From NCBI RefSeq assembly GCF_900101905.1, contig NZ_FNAJ01000015.1, forward strand, positions 1 to 64,000: DNA of 64,000 bases, given 5' to 3'. The notes below the pieces were generated by a model. The model saw nothing but the letters and a program-made list of their open reading frames with translations. It was not told where the DNA came from and searched no databases. This stretch comes from Myxococcus virescens. Lineage in GTDB: Bacteria; Myxococcota; Myxococcia; Myxococcales; Myxococcaceae. This document shows positions 8,325 to 16,574 of this stretch, piece by piece. The translations under genes and the position numbers were made by a program. Positions within the stretch are counted from its first letter, which is position 1. Every line of letters begins with the position of its first letter.

Positions 8325-9200
8325 ATGAGGCGAAACTTTGGGAATGTTGCGGTGCTTCCCGAACGGGCTCCCGGCTATCACGCGCTCAGCGAGGGCGAGT
8401 CCTTCGACATCAGTGACTGTGTCTGTCGAGCAGGCGCCCGCAGCCCCATCTTCGGCGGCGAGCACGCACAGGTCTGCATCAGTGTCGTGCTGTCCGGCGT
8501 GTTCCATGTCCGGAGCCCCGAGGGGGCCGCGGTGGTGGGGCCGGGCGCGCTGGTGCTCGGGAACCGGTCGGCGCCCTATGAGTTCCGGCACGTCGATGAT
8601 GGAGGAGACCGCTCGCTCGTCATCGAGTGCTCCGACGCGCTGCTGGACGATGCCCTCCGCTCGCTGGGGCGTTCCCATCGAGGAACGCGCCCCTTCGCGC
8701 GCGTCTGCGCTCCGGCGTCGCTCACATCGGTGAACGCAGTGCTCCTGGCGCGACAAGCACTCGAGAGTGGCCAGGTGGAGGACCTGCGAGAGGCGGCACT
8801 GGCGGTGGTGGATGCGGGGGTGACGCTGGGAAGCAACCCGACGGAGACACGGGTGGAGGTCTCCGACCTTCAGGCGCGCAGAGTGGCTCGGGTCCTGCGG
8901 TATCTCGAATCAAGGTTCATGGAGGACTGCTCGCTGGACACGCTCGCGGACGTCGCGGGGCTCACGAGCTTTCACTTCCTGCGCATGTTCCGAGCCGTGA
9001 CGGGACAGACACCCCGCCAGCTCGTCATCGCCACGCGGCTTGGCGTGGCGGCCTCGGCGCTGCGCGGCAGCCGTGCGCGAATCACCGACGTCGCCCTGGA
9101 AGCCGGCTTCGGGGACCTGTCCCACTTCACGACGAGCTTCACGCGAGCGTTCGGTCTCTCGCCTCGTGCCTACCGCGCTCGCGCGCTCAAGCACGCCTGA
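8325..9200 (+). CDS. AraC/XylS family transcriptional regulator
   Basis: A 291-residue regulator. The N-terminal half is a cupin-like sensor. The C-terminal 100 residues hold the double helix-turn-helix of the AraC family (DCSLDTLADVAGLTSFHFLR, then FRAVTGQTPRQLVIATRL and the signature AGFGDLSHFTTSFTRAFGLS-P). It binds DNA and responds to a small ligand that cannot be told from sequence. It is divergent from the PD40 lipoprotein gene, which is the most likely target. Confidence 0.9.
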   Translation: MRRNFGNVAVLPERAPGYHALSEGESFDISDCVCRAGARSPIFGGEHAQVCISVVLSGVFHVRSPEGAAVVGPGALVLGNRSAPYEFRHVDDGGDRSLVIECSDALLDDALRSLGRSHRGTRPFARVCAPASLTSVNAVLLARQALESGQVEDLREAALAVVDAGVTLGSNPTETRVEVSDLQARRVARVLRYLESRFMEDCSLDTLADVAGLTSFHFLRMFRAVTGQTPRQLVIATRLGVAASALRGSRARITDVALEAGFGDLSHFTTSFTRAFGLSPRAYRARALKHA

Positions 9201-9251
9201 CCGCGGTGGCAGGCGCGGCTCGCGCTTCCGCCATCGAACAGAACACCTGAG

Positions 9252-9710
9252 TCACTGCTTCAGGGCATCGCCAAGGCGGGATACCGCACGGTGCGGGAAC
9301 TCGAAGCGCCAGATGGTGGCGCCGTTCGCCGCGAACTCCCCTTCGAGCCGACGGAGCGCGCGCCAGAATGAGAGAACGATGTCTCGCGCCGGAGCTTCCA
9401 TCCTGAAGCGTTCCGCTTCGGTGTCCTGCATGCGCGTCCGGTCCGGCAAGCGCACGAGCCGCAGGGCCGCCTGAAGGCCAGGACCAGGCTCCAGGCGCAG
9501 TTCGTCTACTTCCGGTTCCCCATTCAACTGCGTCGCGCCCGGGAGCCCGTTCTCGTAGAAGCCGAGAAGCGATTCCGCCAGGTGCCGAAGCGAGTCGAAC
9601 GGCACATCGGAGAAGGTCGAGGAGACGTGCCGTCCCTGCACCTCGAACGAGAGCTCCAGCCACCCCTGGCCCCTACACGAGAACGCGACTTTCAATCCTT
9701 GCCCCATCAC
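9252..9710 (-). CDS. Hypothetical protein (152 aa)
   Basis: Starts at a GTG (9710) or the adjacent ATG (9707). The sequence is soluble and mixed alpha/beta, with a first block VAFSCRGQGWLELSFEVQGR, then a helical RHLAESLLGFYENGLPGA and a C-terminal FWRALRRLEGEFAANGATIW. I do not recognise a family. Coding bias is normal. It converges with the AraC regulator and is divergent from the methyltransferase. Confidence 0.6.
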   Translation of the reverse strand: MMGQGLKVAFSCRGQGWLELSFEVQGRHVSSTFSDVPFDSLRHLAESLLGFYENGLPGATQLNGEPEVDELRLEPGPGLQAALRLVRLPDRTRMQDTEAERFRMEAPARDIVLSFWRALRRLEGEFAANGATIWRFEFPHRAVSRLGDALKQ

Positions 9711-9933
9711 GGGTGAGCCTACCGGAGCTGAACAGCCGCTACGAATTGGCGCGGCTCGCGTTCACCATGGGGGAACCCCATTCGAAGTGAAACGCGCCGC
9801 CGCCCTCACTCGCCTGGATAGCAGCCGTGGAACGGACCTGTGCTTCCGCCGATCCCACCTGAATCCCCGCCCTCCCATTCCCCCGAGCCGGAACGCATTC
9901 TCGAAGCCCACTACGACTTTCCGAGGACCTCTC

Positions 9934-10650
9934 ATGGCTCACGACCACCACCATCCCGCCCACCACATCGTTCCAGGATTTGGCGCGGACCGCGCCGCTC
10001 ACTACGACGCCCAGGCGTCCGTCGCGCTCGCGGGCACCCAGGCCCTGTATGAACTCGGCGTCAGCACGCTGACGGCCCAGCTCGACGGCCAGGACGCGGC
10101 CTCGCTACTCTTCGTGGGAGTGGGCACGGGTGCGGAGTTGATGCCCTACACCCGCTTCGACGTCCCCGGCTGGCGCTTCACGGGCGTGGACCCCTCCGAC
10201 GCCATGCTCGACGTCGCGCAAAAGCGCCTGGAGGCGGAGGGCCTCCTCTCGCGCACGCACCTGCACCACGGCGAGCTCCACACGCTCCCGTCCGGCCCCC
10301 TCTTTGATGGCGCGCAGATGATGGGCGTCCTCCACCACGTGGAGGGTGAAGCAGCCCGCCTCGATTTGCTCCGGGAAGTCGCCCGTCGGCTCAAGCCCGG
10401 AGCCCCTCTCGTCGTGGGCTGCCGCATCGGCATGGACCCCGAGCTGTTGAACGTGGAGCTCCGGCGATGGCGGGCCTATGGCACCCCACGGGAGGAACTG
10501 GAGCGCCGGCGCGAGCGCTTCATGACGCTGCGACCCATCGAATCCGATGCCGCCCTGTTCGCGATGCTCGCCCATGCAGGACTGGTCGCGCCGAAGCCGA
10601 TCTTCGTGTCGCTTCAGTTCAAGGTGTTCCTGGCGCGATACGCGCCCTGA
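9934..10650 (+). CDS. Class I SAM-dependent methyltransferase
   Basis: A 238-residue protein. The ATG at 9934 (MAHDHHHPAHHIVPGF) is chosen because the family fold begins just after it; the frame is open from 9787. Motif I (LLFVGVGTGAELM), the acidic end of strand 2 (GVDPSDAMLDVAQKR) and a motif around QMMGVLHHVEGEAARLDLLR fit Methyltransf_11/25 enzymes. The substrate is unknown. An N-terminal His-rich stretch, AHDHHHPAHH, is unusual and could bind metal. The gene converges on map with a hairpin between. Confidence 0.85.
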   Translation: MAHDHHHPAHHIVPGFGADRAAHYDAQASVALAGTQALYELGVSTLTAQLDGQDAASLLFVGVGTGAELMPYTRFDVPGWRFTGVDPSDAMLDVAQKRLEAEGLLSRTHLHHGELHTLPSGPLFDGAQMMGVLHHVEGEAARLDLLREVARRLKPGAPLVVGCRIGMDPELLNVELRRWRAYGTPREELERRRERFMTLRPIESDAALFAMLAHAGLVAPKPIFVSLQFKVFLARYAP

Positions 10651-10675
10651 CAGCGACCGCCGAACCCGGAGCGCA

Positions 10676-10695
10676 CGGCCGGAGGAGTCCGGCCG
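10676..10695. terminator. Hairpin between methyltransferase and map genes
   Basis: CGGCCGGA and TCCGGCCG form a perfect 8-bp stem with a GGAG loop in the 60-base gap between convergent genes. There is no T-run; a bidirectional terminator is plausible. Confidence 0.45.
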
Positions 10696-10710
10696 CGCGC
10701 GTCCACGGGC

Positions 10711-11706
10711 TCACGCCACGGTGAGGATTTCCGCGCCCTGCTCGGTGACGAGCAGGGTGTGCTCGAACTGGGCGCTGCGGCTGCCGTCGGCGGTGACGGC
10801 GGTCCACTCGTCATCCCAGGTGCGGTGACCCCAGCCGCCCAGGTTGATCATCGGCTCGACGGTGAAAATCATGCCGGGCTGCATGACGGTGTCGGCCTCG
10901 GCCTCGTAGTAGTGCGGAATCTGGAGCGCGGTGTGGAACGTCTCGCCGATGCCGTGGCCACAGTACGCGCGCACCACGCTCATGCCGTGCTGCGTGGCAT
11001 GCGTCTCGATGGCGCGGCCGATGTCGCTGATGGGCCGGCCCGGCTTCACCGCCGCGATGCCATGCTCCAGGCACTCGCGCGTCACGCGCACCAGCCGCTG
11101 GCTCTCCTCGTCCACGTTGCCCACGAAGTACGTCGCCGAGCAGTCACCGTGCACACCATCCAGGTAGATGGTGACGTCCAGGTTGACGATGTCCCCGTCC
11201 TCCAGCGGCCGGCTGTCCGGGATGCCGTGGCAGATGACCTCGTTGACGGACGTGCAGAGCGACTTCGGGTAGCGGTGGTAGTTGAGCGTGCTGGGGTACC
11301 CGCCCCGCTTGATGTAGGCCTCGTGGGTAATCGCATCCAGCTCGTCCGTGGTGATGCCCGGACGCACGTGCGAAGCCACCTCTTGCAGCACCTCGGCGGC
11401 GGCCTTGCACGCCTTGCGCATGCGGGCGATGACGTCCGGCGTCTTGATGTCGGAGCCCGCGTCCTTGCGCGACGGACGGCCCGTCAGCGCGTAGTCCGGA
11501 CGGGGGATGTGGAGCGGCACCTCGCGGCGCGGGCTGATGACGCCCGGGCGGATGCCCTTGCGAAGCACGTCCGGGCCCTTCTTGCGCGCCTCGGCGGCGT
11601 CCGCGCCGCGGTGGCACTTCTTGTACTTGCTGCCACTGCCACACCAACAGGTGTCGTTGGGGCCCGGAAGCACGGCGGGCGGGGAACGGGGAACAGCGGT
11701 AGTCAT
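10711..11706 (-). CDS. map: Type I methionine aminopeptidase with N-terminal SEC-C zinc motif
   Basis: A 331-residue M24A peptidase that removes the initiator Met from nascent proteins. All five metal ligands are present: Asp in IVNLDVTIYLDG and GDCSATY, His in YCGHGIGE, Glu in FTVEPMI and QFEHTLLVT. Residues 15-33 (PNDTCWCGSGSKYKKCH) form a SEC-C zinc motif, Cys20, Cys22, Cys31 and His32, as in the longer MAPs thought to dock at the ribosome. The start overlaps the stop of an upstream HTH gene by 4 bases (ATGA), so the two are translationally coupled. Myxobacteria usually carry several map paralogues, so this may not be the only copy. Confidence 0.95.
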   Translation of the reverse strand: MTTAVPRSPPAVLPGPNDTCWCGSGSKYKKCHRGADAAEARKKGPDVLRKGIRPGVISPRREVPLHIPRPDYALTGRPSRKDAGSDIKTPDVIARMRKACKAAAEVLQEVASHVRPGITTDELDAITHEAYIKRGGYPSTLNYHRYPKSLCTSVNEVICHGIPDSRPLEDGDIVNLDVTIYLDGVHGDCSATYFVGNVDEESQRLVRVTRECLEHGIAAVKPGRPISDIGRAIETHATQHGMSVVRAYCGHGIGETFHTALQIPHYYEAEADTVMQPGMIFTVEPMINLGGWGHRTWDDEWTAVTADGSRSAQFEHTLLVTEQGAEILTVA

Positions 11707-11924
11707 GACTCACCTCCAGCGCGGAGCTGCTCGGGCTTACGGGCGCGCATCCAGCGCACCACCTGGGGACGAAGCCAAAGCCGGGGCCGCCCCGTGCCCA
11801 GGTCCAGGACGGGCCGGGGCATGTCGGGATAGCGGCGCAGGTAGGTGCTGACGCTGTTGGCGTGGCGCAGGCGCAGCAACCCGGCCACCGCCTGAGCGTC
11901 AATCAGGTCTTCGGTCTTCACCAT
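11703..11924 (-). CDS. Small helix-turn-helix protein upstream of map
   Basis: A 73-residue protein from the ATG at 11924 (MVKTEDLIDAQAVAGLLRLR); in-frame ATGs further upstream give an unlikely N-terminus. The order of a short helix, LIDAQAVAGLLRLRHANSVS, then a wing-like RPVLDLGTGRPRLWLRPQVV, matches the AlpA/excisionase type of MerR-like HTH. It probably binds DNA, but the target is unknown. It overlaps map by ATGA and forms a two-gene operon with it. Confidence 0.7.
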   Translation of the reverse strand: MVKTEDLIDAQAVAGLLRLRHANSVSTYLRRYPDMPRPVLDLGTGRPRLWLRPQVVRWMRARKPEQLRAGGES

Positions 11925-12044
11925 GGGACACATTTCGGGCGTGTCTATACCCCTAGACATACACCCATGCACGGCTTCTTTCCCAGACGGGGCGGCGGCA
12001 CTGCTCGCCAGGCGACGCCGCCCGCCCGGGCAGGGAGCAGGCCA

Positions 12045-12308
12045 TCAGCGCGCCAGGGCGGCACACGTCAGGCAGTGCCGGGCCTCTGGAACAGCGCGCA
12101 GCCGGTGCCGGCCAATGGCCCCGCCGCAGCGCGCGCACCGGCCGAACTCACCGTGGGCGATGCGCGTCAGCGCCTCCTCGATGTCCCGCAACTCCTGCTC
12201 CTCCGCCTGGGTGAAGGACAGGCCCCCCACCCCCAACGAGGCCCGAGCGCGCAGCCGGTGGCTGCGTTGCCGCAATGCTTCCTGGGCCTCCCGAGCCAGC
12301 AGCTCCAT
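12045..12308 (-). CDS. TraR/DksA family C4 zinc-finger protein
   Basis: An 87-residue protein with an N-terminal helical hairpin and a zinc finger CARCGGAIGRHRLRAVPEARHCLTC (C-x2-C-x17-C-x2-C). This is the arrangement of TraR/DksA/YbiI-type proteins, which insert into the RNA polymerase secondary channel. Its length is closer to TraR than to full DksA, and it keeps acidic residues (EEQELRDIEEALTRI) in the hairpin. A GGGAG ribosome site precedes the ATG at 12308. Confidence 0.85.
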   Translation of the reverse strand: MELLAREAQEALRQRSHRLRARASLGVGGLSFTQAEEQELRDIEEALTRIAHGEFGRCARCGGAIGRHRLRAVPEARHCLTCAALAR

Positions 12309-12473
12309 GTTCGTCTCCCACTGCGGCCACCCCGGCCACTCCGGCCCCTCGGCCCAGCAGGAGATTATGCTTTCAGGAAGCGTGCCTTGCGGTGCGCGGC
12401 GCTACAGCCCTGAAAACGCGCAAGGCTTGCGCACCCCGGCCAGGGGCCCTGCATTGGTTGCGGCGCACCGGCG

Positions 12474-13121
12474 TCACTCCGCGCGAGCCCGGGATGCGGC
12501 GTGTTCCCGGGCGCGCTTCTCCACCGCGCGGAACGTGTCCTCCACGGCGTCCTTCTGCCCCATGCGCGCCAGGAAGCCAGGGATGGAGCCGGCCGGGTCC
12601 ACGGTGAAGCGGTACACGGCATGGGACTTCCCTTCGCCCCGAGGCTCCACGCGCCAGCTTCCCTCGTTGAGCCGGATGCGAACGGTGCCGCGCCGCTGGG
12701 GGATGGTGTCCGGCGTCGCCTGCCAGCGCTGCGCGAACACGCCCGAGCCGTCCTCCGCCAGCCTGGACTCCAACACCACGTTGCAGATGTAGTCGCGCGA
12801 GGACACCACCGGCAGGTCCAGCTTCGTGTACGTGAGCTGCCCCTCGTCCGGCAGGTCCTTCAGGATGCGGGATTCCTTCACATAGGGCATCCAGTGCCGG
12901 TAGGCGTCCACGTCCCGCAGCACCGCCTGGACATCCGCGGCGCTCGCGGCCAGCTCGCCCTCCGCCCACACGTCCTTGGCCTCGGAGCCCGGGCGCGCGC
13001 GGACCTTCACCACGTAAGGCTTCTCCGCCACCGTCTTCCACGCCTCTTCCGCGCGGGCTGCTCCGGCGGCGAGCCCCAGCACGCAGGCGGACAGGACCGC
13101 ACCACTCCACGACATCTTCAT
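12474..13121 (-). CDS. Secreted START-domain lipid-transfer-like protein
   Basis: A 215-residue protein beginning at 13121 with AAGGA placed 7 bases upstream. It has a classic Sec signal (VLSACVLGLAAGAARA) and then a START/Bet v1-type domain: repeated motifs are DVDAYRHWMPYVKESR, SSRDYICNVVL and GSWRVEPRGEGKSHAVYRF. START domains bind lipids or hydrophobic ligands in a cavity; here the protein would act in the periplasm. Such SRPBCC-fold proteins with signal peptides are common in delta-proteobacterial genomes. No partner gene adjoins. Confidence 0.8.
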   Translation of the reverse strand: MKMSWSGAVLSACVLGLAAGAARAEEAWKTVAEKPYVVKVRARPGSEAKDVWAEGELAASAADVQAVLRDVDAYRHWMPYVKESRILKDLPDEGQLTYTKLDLPVVSSRDYICNVVLESRLAEDGSGVFAQRWQATPDTIPQRRGTVRIRLNEGSWRVEPRGEGKSHAVYRFTVDPAGSIPGFLARMGQKDAVEDTFRAVEKRAREHAASRARAE

Positions 13122-13233
13122 GCAAACATCCTTCGCGGCTCGGGCCGGGTGTGACGTCACGTCCGCCTCCGACACCCAGGCGCGGCGGCGCATTCACGAA
13201 CGCGCAACGGGCCCACGCAAGCACCGTCCCCGA

Positions 13234-13252
13234 GCCACCTGCCGAAGGTGGC
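13234..13252. terminator. Hairpin downstream of the 79-residue gene
   Basis: GCCACCT and AGGTGGC form a perfect 7-bp stem around a 5-base loop. It lies 27 bases past the end of the leftward two-gene unit and before the START gene. It has no T-run. Confidence 0.35.
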
Positions 13253-13279
13253 CCGGGGCGGCAACCCCCACGCCGGTAC

Positions 13280-13519
13280 CTACGGCACGCGGACGGCCCG
13301 CCCGCCGAACGCCGGGCTGGCCATGACATCCATGGCCAGACGGTCCGCGTAGGGGCGGCCCAGCCGGGCGTAGGCCTCGGCTTCCTGCTCGGTGAGGACC
13401 ACGCGCACCGTGAACTGGGCGATGCCCCCCACCACCACGTCGAGGAAGAGCGCCCCCTCCGCCGAGCGCACCAGCCGGTACATGAGGGGGCTCTGGATGA
13501 GGACCTGCTCCTCGCTCAC
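13280..13519 (-). CDS. Small hypothetical protein coupled to lipoprotein gene (79 aa)
   Basis: The GTG start at 13517-13519 shares four bases (GTGA) with the stop codon of the upstream lipoprotein gene, which is why this short start was chosen over a longer frame. The product is soluble, with a strand-rich N-terminus (LMYRLVRSAEGALFLDVVVG) and a helix (LTEQEAEAYARLGRPYADRL). I do not recognise the family. The tight coupling suggests it works with the lipoprotein. Confidence 0.6.
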   Translation of the reverse strand: MSEEQVLIQSPLMYRLVRSAEGALFLDVVVGGIAQFTVRVVLTEQEAEAYARLGRPYADRLAMDVMASPAFGGRAVRVP

Positions 13520-14136
13520 GGAATCTCCGTCACCACCGCCTGGGAGACGGGCGCGTCGATGACCATCAGCTCCGGCACGCCGCCAGAGGTGTAGCCGCCG
13601 AACTTGAAGCAATCCGTGTCCTCCTCGCTGGTGCACTTCCAGACGCCCGGGTCGCTGTCCACGGGCAGGCGCACGCACACGCCGGTGGCCGCCAGGTCCA
13701 GCGTCATCATCCGCAGCGGGCCTTCGAAGTTCTTCGCCGGCAGGCCCAGCGCCTGGCCAATCACCGCCGGGTCATGCGCGCCGTTCACCATCGACTTCTC
13801 GACGGCGGCCTGGATGGTCTCCGACGGCGCGGCGAACAGATAGCAACCGCTGTCATTGCAGCGGCCAAAGTTCTGCGCGTTCGGCTTCACCACGAAGTTC
13901 TGGTACGCGGCGTCCGTCATCAGCCACGACACCTTCTTGCCAGGGAAGTTCTTCGCCAGGTGCTGCTCCACGCTCCACGGGCTGGCGCGCTCATCGGCCT
14001 CGCGGGAGATTTGCGCCTGCTGCGCATCACACGCCTGCGGCTGCGTCGGGGTGGGGGTGACGCTGCCGCCACCCGTGTGCTTGCAGCCGGACAGCAGGAA
14101 GACACCAAGGAGCAGGCTCCGAATCGTCCACGTCAT
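13516..14136 (-). CDS. Hypothetical lipoprotein (206 aa)
   Basis: Starts at 14136, preceded by GGAGGTCT. The signal ends in LLSGC, a good lipobox, followed by a Gly/Thr/Pro linker. The mature part has several cysteines (FGRCNDSGCYLF, TGVCVRLPV, VWKCTSEEDTDCFKFGG), likely in disulfides, as expected for a periplasmic or outer-membrane protein. No family recognised. It is the first gene of a two-gene unit with the 79-residue gene. Confidence 0.7.
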   Translation of the reverse strand: MTWTIRSLLLGVFLLSGCKHTGGGSVTPTPTQPQACDAQQAQISREADERASPWSVEQHLAKNFPGKKVSWLMTDAAYQNFVVKPNAQNFGRCNDSGCYLFAAPSETIQAAVEKSMVNGAHDPAVIGQALGLPAKNFEGPLRMMTLDLAATGVCVRLPVDSDPGVWKCTSEEDTDCFKFGGYTSGGVPELMVIDAPVSQAVVTEIP

Positions 14137-14269
14137 GGGCAGACCTCCAGATAGGGAAGGAGTGAAAGAGGTGGCGGAACCTACCTCCTGTCGGCCCATG
14201 GATAGTTGTCATTTCTGGATTTTATAATCTCCCCGACCTGCCCCCCGCCGAGCGGTTATAGGGTGCGGC

Positions 14270-14821
14270 ATGAGCCAGAACCTCTACGACATTCCCCTCA
14301 AGTCCATCGACGGTGCCCCGCAGTCGCTCGGCCAGTTCAAGGGCAAGGTCCTGCTGGTGGTCAACGTGGCCTCCAAGTGCGGGCTGACGCCGCAGTACGA
14401 AGGCCTGGAGAAGCTCTACGAGCGCAAGCGCGGCGAGGGCTTCGAGGTGCTGGGCTTCCCGGCCAACAACTTCCTGGGCCAGGAGCCGGGCAGCGAGGCG
14501 GAAATCAAGGCGTTCTGCACGCTGACCTACGACGTGAAGTTCCCGCTGTTCTCCAAGATTTCGGTGGTGGGCGCGGACAAGCACCCGCTCTACCACGCGC
14601 TGACGGGCGCCATCCCGGACGCCGTGGGCGAAGGCCCCATGCGCAGCCGGCTCCAGGGCTACGGCATCACCGCCAACCCCGTGCCGGAAGTGCAGTGGAA
14701 CTTCGAGAAGTTCCTCGTCGGGCGTGACGGCCGCGTCGCCGCGCGTTTCGCGCCGGACGTCGCCGCGGACGATGCGCGGCTGCTGTCCGCCATCGACGCG
14801 GAGCTCGCGAAGCAGGCCTGA
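14270..14821 (+). CDS. Glutathione peroxidase family protein (thiol type)
   Basis: A 183-residue peroxidase of the GPx fold. Peroxidatic Cys37 lies in NVASKCGLTPQYEGLE, and the family Trp/Asn region is VQWNFEKFLV. The usual FPCNQF motif is GFPANNF here, so the second Cys is Ala. A third conserved Cys, Cys83 (IKAFCTLTYDVKFP), sits where plant and yeast enzymes keep the resolving Cys. The enzyme therefore probably uses thioredoxin rather than glutathione to reduce hydroperoxides. It is cytoplasmic, a single gene, with a strong hairpin just downstream. Confidence 0.9.
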   Translation: MSQNLYDIPLKSIDGAPQSLGQFKGKVLLVVNVASKCGLTPQYEGLEKLYERKRGEGFEVLGFPANNFLGQEPGSEAEIKAFCTLTYDVKFPLFSKISVVGADKHPLYHALTGAIPDAVGEGPMRSRLQGYGITANPVPEVQWNFEKFLVGRDGRVAARFAPDVAADDARLLSAIDAELAKQA

Positions 14822-14834
14822 CCCGGCCGGGGTG

Positions 14835-14859
14835 CCGCTGGACTTCTGCCGTCCAGCGG
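14835..14859 (+). terminator. Hairpin after the glutathione peroxidase gene
   Basis: CCGCTGGAC and GTCCAGCGG make a perfect 9-bp stem with a 7-base loop, 13 bases past the stop. There is no U-tract. Confidence 0.5.
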
Positions 14860-14916
14860 ACGGGCCCTGACGAAAGCAGTGACTTTTCGCGCGCTCCGGG
14901 GCAAGCCAGGGGTGCC

Positions 14917-16425
14917 ATGAGCACGTTCATTCCTGGTCCCCCGCCCGAGCGCGGACTGTTCTGCAACCGCACCCTCAACCTGCGCGCCATCAAGGCGGTG
15001 GGTTACGACATGGATTACACGCTCATCCACTACCATGTGGAGGCGTGGGAGCGCCGCGCCTACGAGCACATCCGCGACCGGCTCGTCGAGCAGGGCTGGC
15101 CGGTGGCGGACTTGTCGTTCGACCCCGAGCTGTCGATGCGCGGCCTCATCATCGACACGGAGAAGGGCAACCTCCTCAAGGCCAACCGCTTCGGCTTCGT
15201 GAAGAAGGCGCTGCACGGCACGCAGGCCATGACCTTCGAGGCCCAGCGCGACGAATACGCGCGCACCATCATCGACCTGCATGAGCAGCGCTGGGTGTTC
15301 CTCAACACGCTCTTCTCGCTGTCGGAGGCGTGCATCTACGCGCAGCTCGTGGACCGGCTGGACGCCGGCCAGCTCCCGGGCCCCATGGGCTATTCGGACC
15401 TCTACGAGCACGTGCGGAAGAACCTGGACGCCACGCACATGCAGGGGCGGCTGAAGGCGGAAATCATCGCCGACCCGGAGCGCTACGTCATCGACGACCC
15501 GGAGACGCCGCTGGCGCTGCTGGACCAGCGCAACGCCGGCAAGAAGCTGCTGCTCATCACCAACAGCGAGTGGGCCTACACCGAGCCCATGATGCACTTC
15601 GCCTTCGACCGGCACCTGCCGGAAGGCATGACGTGGCGGCAGCTCTTCGACGTGGTGATTGTCTCCGCGCGCAAGCCGGAGTTCTTCACCACGCGCTCGT
15701 CGCTCTTCGAGGTGGTGGAGTCCAGCGGCGAGGCGCTGCTGCGTCCGCACTCGGGCCCCTTCAAGCCGGGCACGCCGTACTTCGGTGGCAGCGCGGTGGA
15801 GCTGGAGCGCCACCTGGGCATGAGCGGTGACCAGATTCTCTACGTGGGCGACCACATGTTCGGCGACGTGCACGTGACGAAGAATGTGCTGCGCTGGCGC
15901 ACGGCGCTCATCCTGCGCGAGCTGGAGGACGAGGTGCGCTCCATCGCCTCGTTCCGCGCCACGGAGACCCGGCTGGCCGAGCGCATGGTGGTGAAGGAGC
16001 GGCTGGAGGCGGAGAGCTGCCAGATTCGGCTGGAGCTCCAGCGGCGGCGCTTCCAATACGGCCCGCGCACGGACACGCCGTCGGAGACGGAGCTGCTGGC
16101 GCGGCAGGCCACGCTGCGCACGGAGCTGGAGGCGCTGGACGCGGAGCTGGGGCCCCTGGCACGCGCGGCCACCGAGCTGTCCAACCCCATCTGGGGCCTG
16201 CTGACACGCGCGGGCAATGACAAGAGCCACCTGGCCCGGCAGGTGGAGCGGTACGCGGACATCTACACGTCGCGTGTGTCCAACTTCCTGTTCGCCACGC
16301 CCTTCGTCTACCTGCGCAGCCCGCGCGGCAGCCTCCCGCATGATCCAAGCCTGCCCGGCGGCACGCCCGTCTTCGGCGCCAGCGAGGCCGGCGGCGGCAT
16401 GTCCGGCACGGACGGCGGGGAGTAA
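14917..16425 (+). CDS. HAD-IG family 5'-nucleotidase
   Basis: A 502-residue protein of the cytosolic purine 5'-nucleotidase type (HAD-IG). HAD motif I is GYDMDYTLIHY (Asp31 nucleophile and Asp33). Motif II is at LLLITNSEW, and motif IV is LYVGDHMFGDVHV. A C-terminal helical region (residues about 340-420) is rich in Arg/Glu and is likely coiled. It should dephosphorylate nucleoside monophosphates such as IMP/GMP in the cytoplasm. The extra Pro/Gly-rich tail is variable in the family. Single gene, no operon partner. Confidence 0.9.
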   Translation: MSTFIPGPPPERGLFCNRTLNLRAIKAVGYDMDYTLIHYHVEAWERRAYEHIRDRLVEQGWPVADLSFDPELSMRGLIIDTEKGNLLKANRFGFVKKALHGTQAMTFEAQRDEYARTIIDLHEQRWVFLNTLFSLSEACIYAQLVDRLDAGQLPGPMGYSDLYEHVRKNLDATHMQGRLKAEIIADPERYVIDDPETPLALLDQRNAGKKLLLITNSEWAYTEPMMHFAFDRHLPEGMTWRQLFDVVIVSARKPEFFTTRSSLFEVVESSGEALLRPHSGPFKPGTPYFGGSAVELERHLGMSGDQILYVGDHMFGDVHVTKNVLRWRTALILRELEDEVRSIASFRATETRLAERMVVKERLEAESCQIRLELQRRRFQYGPRTDTPSETELLARQATLRTELEALDAELGPLARAATELSNPIWGLLTRAGNDKSHLARQVERYADIYTSRVSNFLFATPFVYLRSPRGSLPHDPSLPGGTPVFGASEAGGGMSGTDGGE

Positions 16426-16502
16426 CCGGCCCCCTTGGGGCTCGGCGGCCCGGGGCCTCCCGGTGCCGCCGGCGTCCTACCAATCGGGGTGGATGTGTAG
16501 AT

Positions 16503-16542
16503 CCTCGGATTCATTGAACTTTCGTTCAGTACCCCTCCGAGG
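16503..16542. promoter_or_regulatory. Nested inverted repeat upstream of the zinc-ribbon gene
   Basis: An outer pair, CCTCGGA (16503-16509) and TCCGAGG (16536-16542), encloses an inner pair, TGAAC (16515-16519) and GTTCA (16524-16528), with a TTTC centre. The inner part (TTGAACTTTCGTTCAG) looks like TetR-family operators; the whole could also fold in RNA. It ends 32 bases before the start of the next gene. Confidence 0.4.
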
Positions 16543-16574
16543 AGAGGGCAGGCAGGCATCCCCCTCCACAGGGC

